From contig NZ_FNCG01000025.1 in assembly GCF_900100945.1 (NCBI RefSeq), forward strand, positions 1-64,000: 64,000 nucleotides of DNA. Reading direction: 5' to 3'. The notes beneath the pieces were generated by a model that was not told the DNA's origin, did no database searches, and saw only the letters and a list, made by a program, of their open reading frames with translations. A program made the position numbers and the translations under genes. Numbering within the stretch: position 1 is the stretch's first letter; every line of letters starts with the position of its first letter. Positions 58,062 through 64,000 of this stretch are shown here, piece by piece. Source of the DNA: Mucilaginibacter gossypii. Lineage in GTDB: Bacteria; Bacteroidota; Bacteroidia; Sphingobacteriales; Sphingobacteriaceae.

Positions 58062-58886
58062 ATGGGTAAATCTAAGCTTTTGTTTATAACTCATGAAATG
58101 TCCCCTTTCCTTGAACTCACAAAAATTGCTGAAATAACACGCCAACTTCCGCAGGCCATGCAGGAGAAAGGTTACGAGATCCGTATCCTTATGCCGCGTT
58201 TCGGCAATATCAATGAGCGCAGGAACAGGCTTCATGAAGTGATCAGGTTGTCGGGTATGAATATTATTATCGACGATAATGATAACCCGCTGATCATCAA
58301 AGTAGCATCTATCCCGGCGGCGCGTATGCAGGTGTATTTTTTGGATAATGAAGAATATTTTCAGCGTAAGCATGTTTTTGCAGACAAGGAAGGTAAATTT
58401 TACGCCGACAATGACGAGCGTATGATCTTCTTTTGCAAAGGTGCATTAGAAACTGTTAAAAAATTAGGCTGGGCGCCGGATGTGATCCATTGCCATGGCT
58501 GGATGAGCGCGCTTGTGCCTGCTTATCTGAAAACAACCTACAAAGACGACCCTACATTTAAGCACTCAAAAATCATTTACTCTATTTATGAAAATGATTT
58601 TAAAGAGCAGTTGCACAATGACTTTGCTACAAAAGCCATCATGAGCAATATGAATGAGCAGCATGTGGAGCCGTACAAAGGCGGCACCAATTCGGCGCTG
58701 TATGCCGGTGCAATCCACTACTCAGACGGTATTGTTTTGGGCAGCCCCGATATTGATGCAGATGTGTTAAATAATGTTAAAAACAGCAATAAATCGGTTT
58801 TAGAATTTGATTCTACCGCAGATTTCGAAAATTATTACAATTTTTACGACGAAATTACCAACGACGAATTGGTGGATGTTGCATAA
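58062..58886 (+). CDS. glycogen/starch synthase N-terminal-domain protein
   Basis: The 274-residue protein (ATG at 58062; a GTG precedes it) corresponds to the N-terminal half of GT5 glycogen synthases: KLLFITHEMSPFLELTKIAE, PRFGNINERRNRLHEVIRLS, FADNDERMIFFCKGALETVK-type segments near 127-148, and APDVIHCHGWMSALVPAYLK. The usual C-terminal GT-B donor domain with the ADP-glucose site is missing: the frame ends after a short acidic tail. The KxGG near the N terminus that binds ADP is replaced by ELTKIAE. It cannot be a normal synthase. I believe this shortened form beside panC is conserved in Bacteroidota; role unknown. A DUF4270 gene follows. Confidence 0.8.
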   Translation: MGKSKLLFITHEMSPFLELTKIAEITRQLPQAMQEKGYEIRILMPRFGNINERRNRLHEVIRLSGMNIIIDDNDNPLIIKVASIPAARMQVYFLDNEEYFQRKHVFADKEGKFYADNDERMIFFCKGALETVKKLGWAPDVIHCHGWMSALVPAYLKTTYKDDPTFKHSKIIYSIYENDFKEQLHNDFATKAIMSNMNEQHVEPYKGGTNSALYAGAIHYSDGIVLGSPDIDADVLNNVKNSNKSVLEFDSTADFENYYNFYDEITNDELVDVA

Positions 58887-58901
58887 GACTTAATATTATA
58901 T

Positions 58902-60305
58902 ATGAAATTTTTCCGATTAGACTTATTGACCCTGTTAATAAGTCTTTTTATTTTGAACAGTTGTAAACGCCAGGATGGTATTGGTTTGGGCGTCAATGAT
59001 CAAAACGAGATCAATGGCAACCTGATAGTTGATACCAACATCGTTATTAACACTGTTGTTGATGATACCGCGGCTACCTCGGGTCAAACCCGGACACCGC
59101 TTGCCAACTTTACCGACCCGGTATTCGGCACAACAAAAAGTATTGTTGCTTTAGGTGTTAACCTGCCTAACGGCGCCGCTTACACTGTTCCTGCAGGCAC
59201 CCTGACAATTGACTCGGCTGTACTTGTGCTTAGATATTCGGACGGTTTTTATGGCGATTCGCTGGCTTCACGCTATAAAATAAACGTGTACCAGCTTCAA
59301 CAAAAGGTAGAAAGCAAAACCTACTATAGTAATAATCACTGGGATGCCGACCTGGGCACTTTGCTTGGTTCTAAGACCTTCACAGCCCGTACGCACGATA
59401 GTATCACCATAGCACGCATCCGTACTGACACATTAGATACCGTTCAGCGCGTAGCACCTCAGTTACGTGTGCCGCTTAGTAAAGCCTTTATCTATAATAA
59501 CCTGTTTAATGCGAGTGGTGCTGTACTTGCATCACCAACAACTTTTCAAAGTACTGTAAAAGGCCTTTACCTTTCGTTAGACAAGGCACAGGCCAGTGAT
59601 GCCGGCGGTATTATCCAGCTTAATCTGGCCTCATCGCAAATTGATGTATTTTATAAAGTTGTTACTGCTGCTACCAGTACTACAAGCAGTACTATTGATA
59701 CAGCATCGGTAACCCTGCCGTTCTTTAACCGTGCTGCCGAAATTACGCATACCTACAGTACTACTATCCAGGCAGCACTGAATAATACAACAACATCGCA
59801 AAATACGGTTTACCTTCAGGGGCTTGCAGGTTTAAGGGCTAAGCTTAGTTTCCCGGGCCTTGACAAGCTTGTTGACTCATCGATAGTATTAAACCGTGCC
59901 GAAATTGTGATAACACCACGTGCCGGTTCAGGTGTACCTTATGCGCCTTTACCTAAGCTTACCATGTACAAGCTGGATATAGCCAAACAACGGGCACTAA
60001 TACAGGATGCCTCGGCAAGTGACCCGCGTTCGCAAACAAGTTTATTTGGCGGCCGTTATGATCGTACCAAAAAAGAATACCACTTCCTGGTTACAGCTTT
60101 TGTACAGGATCTGATCCGTAAAAAAACTGTTGATTACGGCACTTATATTGCCCCGGTTGATACCACCCTTGTTAACACTACAACAGGTATTGACGTGGCG
60201 CCGTCAACACAAACGGCAGCCCGCACGGTAATAGTGGGGAGCGATAAGTCAACCCCGGGTTACAGCATCCGCATGAACATCATTTACACCAAAGTCCGCA
60301 AGTAA
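58902..60305 (+). CDS. DUF4270 family lipoprotein
   Basis: The 467-residue lipoprotein has a signal ending FILNSCKRQDGIG (Cys21) and the DUF4270 pattern: GLGVNDQNEINGNLIVDTNI, RTPLANFTDPVFGTTKSIVA, LTIDSAVLVLRYSDGFYGDS and a C-terminal YDRTKKEYHFLVTAFVQDLI. The body is a large beta structure. DUF4270 proteins are outer-membrane-anchored in Bacteroidota; their function is unsettled. It lies 15 nt downstream of the glycogen-synthase-like gene in the same direction and is closed by a terminator. Confidence 0.9.
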   Translation: MKFFRLDLLTLLISLFILNSCKRQDGIGLGVNDQNEINGNLIVDTNIVINTVVDDTAATSGQTRTPLANFTDPVFGTTKSIVALGVNLPNGAAYTVPAGTLTIDSAVLVLRYSDGFYGDSLASRYKINVYQLQQKVESKTYYSNNHWDADLGTLLGSKTFTARTHDSITIARIRTDTLDTVQRVAPQLRVPLSKAFIYNNLFNASGAVLASPTTFQSTVKGLYLSLDKAQASDAGGIIQLNLASSQIDVFYKVVTAATSTTSSTIDTASVTLPFFNRAAEITHTYSTTIQAALNNTTTSQNTVYLQGLAGLRAKLSFPGLDKLVDSSIVLNRAEIVITPRAGSGVPYAPLPKLTMYKLDIAKQRALIQDASASDPRSQTSLFGGRYDRTKKEYHFLVTAFVQDLIRKKTVDYGTYIAPVDTTLVNTTTGIDVAPSTQTAARTVIVGSDKSTPGYSIRMNIIYTKVRK

Positions 60306-60327
60306 GATATCTCTCAATAAACAAAAG

Positions 60328-60352
60328 AATCCCCGCTTAGGGGATTTTTTTG
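60328..60352 (+). terminator. terminator after the DUF4270 gene
   Basis: AATCCCC (60328-60334) / GGGGATT (60340-60346) with a 5-nt loop and a run of seven T on the plus strand, 23 nt past the stop. A standard intrinsic terminator. Confidence 0.9.
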
Positions 60353-60495
60353 TTTAAGACAAACACACTTCTTAAAATACTTTTTTAAGTATTTCAAAAC
60401 TTCCTCATTTTCGAAAAAAATCAAAATAATTATTGCGGATATGTGTTATATAGCTGTTTATTTTGCGGCGTTTAACATTTATACTTGATTATTTT

Positions 60496-62331
60496 ATGTG
60501 CGGAATTGTTGGTTATATAGGATTCAGGGATGCTTACCCTATCGTTATAAAAGGGCTTCACAGGCTCGAATACCGGGGCTATGACAGTGCCGGTGTTGCC
60601 CTGCTTGATCATGACCTTAAAGTTTATAAAAAGGCCGGCAAGGTTGAGGACCTTGAAAATTTTGTGAAGGGAATTGAAATGAAGGGGACAATAGGGATGG
60701 GCCATACCCGCTGGGCCACCCACGGCGAACCGAGCGACCGTAACTCGCACCCCCATTCGTCGGGCGACAGGAGGCTTACCATTATCCACAATGGTATTAT
60801 TGAAAACTATGGCGTGATCAAGGAAACACTTACAGCTAAAGGCCACGTTTTTAAAAGCGATACAGATACCGAGGTTTTAATACACCTGATTGAGGATATC
60901 CAAAAGGCAACCGGCCTTGATTTGAAGGACGCCGTACGCGTTGCATTAAATAAGGTAATAGGCGCATATGCCATCGTTATCATGAGTGCCGATGAGCCCG
61001 ATCTGCTTATTGCAGCCCGTAAAGGCAGCCCCATGGTAATTGGCGTAGGCAAAGGCGAATATTTCATAGCTTCGGACGCTACACCTATTGTAGAGTATAC
61101 TAAAAATGTAATTTACCTGAATGATAACGAAATTGCCTATGTACACCGCGAAAGCCTGCTGGTAAAAAACATCGACAACTCGGTACAAACACCCTATATC
61201 CAGGAACTGGACTTAAAACTGGAAATGCTGGAGAAAGGCGGCTACGACCATTTCATGATGAAAGAGATCTATGAGCAGCCCCGTTCCATCCGTGATTGTC
61301 TGCGTGGCCGTATTTACCCCCAGCAGGGCAAAGTTCAGTTGGGCGGCATTAAGGAATACACCGAGAAACTTAAAAATGTTGACAGGATCATTATCGTAGC
61401 CTGTGGCACCTCCTGGCATGCCGGGTTGGTGGGCGAATACCTGATTGAGGAATACGCACGTGTGCCGGTAGAAGTTGAATATGCCTCCGAGTTCAGGTAC
61501 CGCAACCCAATCATTACTGAAAAAGACCTGGTGATAGCTATTTCCCAATCGGGAGAGACAGCAGATACCATGGCCGCCATTGAACTGGCTAAGGAAAAAG
61601 GCGCTACCATTTTCGGCATTTGTAATGTGGTCGGTGCATCTATTCCGCGTTTAACGCATGCGGGCGTTTATACCCATGCCGGGCCCGAAATTGGTGTAGC
61701 ATCTACCAAAGCCTTCACCGCCCAGGTAAGCGTGCTAACACTAATAGCTTTTTATATAGCCCAGCAGCGGGGTAAAATTACCCAAAGCAAAATGGTTGAA
61801 TATTTAACCGGCTTAAACGAGATCCCTAACCTGGTACAGGAGGCCTTGAAATTAAACGAACATATCCGGCAAATTGCAGCCCGGTTTAAAGATTCGACCA
61901 ATTGCCTGTTCCTGGGCAGGGGCAGCTCATTCCCTGTAGCCCTGGAAGGCGCTTTAAAGCTCAAGGAGATCTCCTACATCCATGCCGAAGGTTATCCCGC
62001 CGCCGAGATGAAACATGGCCCTATCGCCTTAATTGACGACGAGATGCCAGTGGTGTTCATTGCCACCAAACATTCATCATACGAAAAGGTGATCAGCAAC
62101 ATACAGGAAGTAAAAGCCCGCAAAGGCCACGTAATTGCTATTGTATCCGAAGGAGATACCGAAGTGAAAGGCATGGCCGATTATGTGATAGAGATCCCGC
62201 AAACCAATGAGGCGTTTGTGCCGCTGGTGGCAACCATTCCGCTGCAGTTGCTGGCTTATCACATAGCCGTGATGCGCGGCTGTAACGTTGATCAGCCCCG
62301 TAACCTGGCAAAATCAGTTACAGTTGAATAA
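60496..62331 (+). CDS. glmS: glutamine-fructose-6-phosphate aminotransferase
   Basis: Makes glucosamine-6-phosphate, the entry to peptidoglycan and LPS precursors. The start is fixed at ATG 60496 because maturation exposes Cys2 (MCGIVGYIGFRDAYPIVIKG) as the glutaminase nucleophile; 11 extra upstream codons are not used. The 611-residue protein has the Ntn glutaminase (about 1-240; GHTRWATHGEPSDRNSHPHS) and two SIS isomerase domains (about 285-420 with IISQSGETAD-type AISQSGETADTMAAIELAKE, and 455-600 with CLFLGRGSSFPVALEGALKL). The C-terminal DQPRNLAKSVTVE is the expected synthase tail. It uses the opposite reaction to nagB at the left edge. Confidence 0.97.
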   Translation: MCGIVGYIGFRDAYPIVIKGLHRLEYRGYDSAGVALLDHDLKVYKKAGKVEDLENFVKGIEMKGTIGMGHTRWATHGEPSDRNSHPHSSGDRRLTIIHNGIIENYGVIKETLTAKGHVFKSDTDTEVLIHLIEDIQKATGLDLKDAVRVALNKVIGAYAIVIMSADEPDLLIAARKGSPMVIGVGKGEYFIASDATPIVEYTKNVIYLNDNEIAYVHRESLLVKNIDNSVQTPYIQELDLKLEMLEKGGYDHFMMKEIYEQPRSIRDCLRGRIYPQQGKVQLGGIKEYTEKLKNVDRIIIVACGTSWHAGLVGEYLIEEYARVPVEVEYASEFRYRNPIITEKDLVIAISQSGETADTMAAIELAKEKGATIFGICNVVGASIPRLTHAGVYTHAGPEIGVASTKAFTAQVSVLTLIAFYIAQQRGKITQSKMVEYLTGLNEIPNLVQEALKLNEHIRQIAARFKDSTNCLFLGRGSSFPVALEGALKLKEISYIHAEGYPAAEMKHGPIALIDDEMPVVFIATKHSSYEKVISNIQEVKARKGHVIAIVSEGDTEVKGMADYVIEIPQTNEAFVPLVATIPLQLLAYHIAVMRGCNVDQPRNLAKSVTVE

Positions 62332-62358
62332 AAACCAGTTATAAACCTAATTTTTTGC

Positions 62359-62390
62359 AAACCCCTACCAGTAACGGCAGGGGTTTTGTT
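62359..62390 (+). terminator. terminator after glmS
   Basis: AAACCCCT (62359-62366) / AGGGGTTT (62379-62386), extended inside by CC/GG, with TTTTGTTATTTTT following. It lies 28 nt past the glmS stop. Confidence 0.8.
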
Positions 62391-62421
62391 ATTTTTGGGA
62401 AGAAACAAATACCTGCAACCT

Positions 62422-63192
62422 ATGAGTTTTGAAATTTTCGAACACGCCGAATCATGGATCTCCTTAATCACACTAACCTTACTGGAGATTGTTTTAGGCA
62501 TCGATAACATTGTATTTATCTCAATCCTGTCCGATAAACTTCCCGCCAGTCAGCAAAGCAAAGGCCGGAGGGTTGGTCTTGGTATGGCCATGATCACCCG
62601 TGTGCTGCTGTTGTTATCCATCAGTTGGGTAATGACTTTAACAGCGCCCTTGTTTAACCTAAGCTCCATTTTCAGTATTACGGATGCCGAATGGGTTGAG
62701 AAACTGGCTATTTCCGGCCGCGATCTTATCCTCATCATCGGCGGTTTATTCTTGATTTACAAAAGCACCGCCGAAATCCATCATAAAATTGAAGGCGAAG
62801 AAGAGGCAGAAGGCAATGTAAAGAAACATTCGTTTTGGGGTACCATAATTCAGATCATGCTGTTGGATATCGTTTTCTCGCTCGACTCGGTGATCACCGC
62901 GGTAGGAATGGCCAGCCATGTGGAAATCATGATCTTAGCCGTTGTTATAGCCGTAGGTATTATGATGTGGGCATCAAACGGGGTAGCATCGTTTGTAAAC
63001 AAGCACCCAACCGTAAAAATGCTGGCGCTATCATTCCTGCTGCTGATTGGCGTTTCGCTTTTGGCCGAAGCTTTTGAACAGCATATCCCAAAAGGTTATA
63101 TCTATTTTGCCATGGCGTTCTCTGTTTTGGTAGAGATGCTGAATTTAAAAATGAAAGCGAATAAGGGAAAGAAAGGACAAAACAATAAGTAA
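62422..63192 (+). CDS. TerC family integral membrane protein
   Basis: Start set at ATG 62422 (MSFEIFEHAESWISLITLTL); 12 upstream codons are within the glmS terminator region. The 256-residue protein has about seven transmembrane helices and the two TerC acidic motifs: VLGIDNIVFISILSDKLP (about residues 22-39) and LLDIVFSLDSVITAVGMA (about 150-167). The Asp residues in the membrane are thought to bind metal. Related proteins export manganese and help metalate exoenzymes; a link to tellurium resistance is only historical. It stands alone after glmS. Confidence 0.92.
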   Translation: MSFEIFEHAESWISLITLTLLEIVLGIDNIVFISILSDKLPASQQSKGRRVGLGMAMITRVLLLLSISWVMTLTAPLFNLSSIFSITDAEWVEKLAISGRDLILIIGGLFLIYKSTAEIHHKIEGEEEAEGNVKKHSFWGTIIQIMLLDIVFSLDSVITAVGMASHVEIMILAVVIAVGIMMWASNGVASFVNKHPTVKMLALSFLLLIGVSLLAEAFEQHIPKGYIYFAMAFSVLVEMLNLKMKANKGKKGQNNK

Positions 63193-63195
63193 TTT

Positions 63196-63275
63196 CATTG
63201 CGAGCGTAGCGCGGCAATCGCATGCTATATAAAGCGGTTATGCTTCCGTGCGATTGCCGCGCTACGCTTATAATG
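63196..63275. repeat. full palindrome, TGTCATTGCGAGCG family
   Basis: Perfect 20-bp arms AGCGTAGCGCGGCAATCGCA (63203-63222) and TGCGATTGCCGCGCTACGCT (63249-63268) with a 26-nt loop. CATT (63197-63200) and AATG (63272-63275) extend the pairing after three mismatches. It lies between the TerC stop and the convergent glycosidase stop. The half copy at 27319-27358 belongs to the same family. Confidence 0.85.
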
Positions 63276-63313
63276 ACATAATGGGAGAAAATCCTAATGA
63301 CTCAAATGACGCA

Positions 63314-64000
63314 CTATAGCGCCACTACCACCGCTTTACCTGCATATTTAACAACCTTATCAGCCTTGGCAGTTAAAGCTACATCCGAGCCATGGGCGCC
63401 TTTAACCATCACAATGTTAAACGTACGGCTTTTCAGCTGGCCCGGAAAATGGCCTTTAGTATCAGATATGCTAAGTTTACGTGTTTTATCGTTCCAGCTT
63501 AATGTAAACGTAGCTGATTGTCCTTTTTCGTAATTGTAGTTATCGTTTTCATCCTCGTAAAACTTAAATGAAGCATCAGCGCCGGGATAGATGCGAAGCT
63601 CAATATTGCTGTTTGGTTTTTCGGTTGCGTATTCAACATCCGGGCCCATTGGTATAATTGAGCCCGCTTTTACATATAACGGCAAAATCTCGATAGGTGC
63701 CGCAGCGCTGATGGTTTGGCCACCGTCAAGCAGTTCGCCTGTCCAGAAGTTATACCATTTGCTGGCGGCAGGCAGGTAAACCTGGCGCGCCTTGGCTTTT
63801 TTATCTGCATCACTTGAAGTATATAGTTGTTCGGTTACCGGGTTAACCATAAAGGCCGGCCCGAACATATACTGGTCAGGAATACCGTAAACCTTGCTGT
63901 CGCCGCGGTAATCAAAAGCCAGCGAACGCATAATGGTATAGTTATCGTTAGTTACACGGCCTGCCAGTGAATAAATGTAGGGCATCAAACGATAACGGAG
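63314..64000 (-). CDS. glycoside hydrolase family 31 alpha-glycosidase (partial, 5' end outside window)
   Basis: The last 228 codons of a minus-strand gene, open to the window edge. LRYRLMPYIYSLAGRV, RSLAFDYRGDSKVYGIPDQY, MFGPAFMVNPV and PAASKWYNFWTGELLDGGQT match the end of the GH31 catalytic barrel and the proximal beta domain of alpha-xylosidase/alpha-glucosidase proteins. IEILPLYVKAGSIIPMGPDV and the C-terminal DUF5110-like sandwich (IELRIYPGADASFKFYEDEN) follow. The catalytic aspartates are upstream of the window, so substrate (xylosides or glucosides) cannot be assigned. Confidence 0.88.
   Translation of the reverse strand, partial: LRYRLMPYIYSLAGRVTNDNYTIMRSLAFDYRGDSKVYGIPDQYMFGPAFMVNPVTEQLYTSSDADKKAKARQVYLPAASKWYNFWTGELLDGGQTISAAAPIEILPLYVKAGSIIPMGPDVEYATEKPNSNIELRIYPGADASFKFYEDENDNYNYEKGQSATFTLSWNDKTRKLSISDTKGHFPGQLKSRTFNIVMVKGAHGSDVALTAKADKVVKYAGKAVVVAL

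Noticed and set aside
60353..60495. glmS ribozyme or riboswitch upstream of glmS
   Set aside because: The leader is short and AT-rich, with no ribozyme core visible; that element is also not expected in this phylum.

Overview
The window comes from a Bacteroidota chromosome, most likely a Sphingobacteriaceae member close to Mucilaginibacter or Pedobacter. The evidence is the set of hallmark families: a T9SS type B cargo with PorP and OmpA/PorE-like partners, DUF4270 and LamG lipoproteins, M56/BlaI with TonB-like tails, an ECF sigma/anti-sigma operon, and panC beside a shortened glycogen-synthase-like gene. Ten promoter elements match the Bacteroidota -7 consensus TAnnTTTG. No rRNA, tRNA, CRISPR array, prophage or intact insertion sequence was found.

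Layout. 1-2.5 kb: divergent amino-sugar genes nagB (cut by the left edge) and anmK. 2.6-8.6 kb: a glycosyltransferase, then a three-gene operon of type B T9SS cargo, PorP/SprF and a PorE-like OmpA protein. 9.1-12.5 kb: methyltransferase, GT4 glycosyltransferase and flippase operon. 12.7-17.8 kb: LamG lipoprotein, BlaI/M56 pair with a dyad operator, beta-CASP nuclease. 17.9-18.5 kb: a frameshifted GIY-YIG gene between inverted 61-bp repeats. 18.5-23.5 kb: oxidoreductases (HIBADH-like, two SDRs), an NTF2-like protein, and Crp and AraC regulators. 23.6-26.2 kb: sigma, anti-sigma and a YGS-repeat protein. 26.6-32.7 kb: NadR-like kinase, M28 and M61 peptidases, radA. 32.8-39.3 kb: a lipoprotein pair, orphan barstar and SUKH immunity genes, small hypotheticals, a methyltransferase. 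39.3-44.4 kb: HU, TPR, a 29-residue basic protein and rng in one operon, divergent from mutY and ssb. 44.4-51.2 kb: DPP IV-like peptidase, serine hydrolase, NHL lipoprotein, DUF4920-like protein. 51.2-57.9 kb: carB, a TonB/MORN protein, panD, panC. 58.1-63.2 kb: glycogen-synthase-like N-domain, DUF4270 lipoprotein, glmS, TerC. The right edge holds the 3' part of a GH31 glycosidase.

The most unusual signal is in the intergenic DNA. At many loci (about 21.5, 27.4, 31.2, 32.7, 41.0, 42.7, 54.8 and 57.0 kb) there are degenerate tandem repeats with a 7-bp period. The heptad sequence differs from locus to locus. At three loci two arms of opposite polarity fold back on each other, and several arms run into or abut stop codons. 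Separate palindromic families (TGTCATTTCG, TGTCATTGCGAGCG and CCCCTC...GAGGGG types) also lie mostly at gene ends, and one pair flanks the GIY-YIG gene. These repeats, the GIY-YIG unit and a structured element near 26.43-26.51 kb are the best candidates for undescribed biology here.
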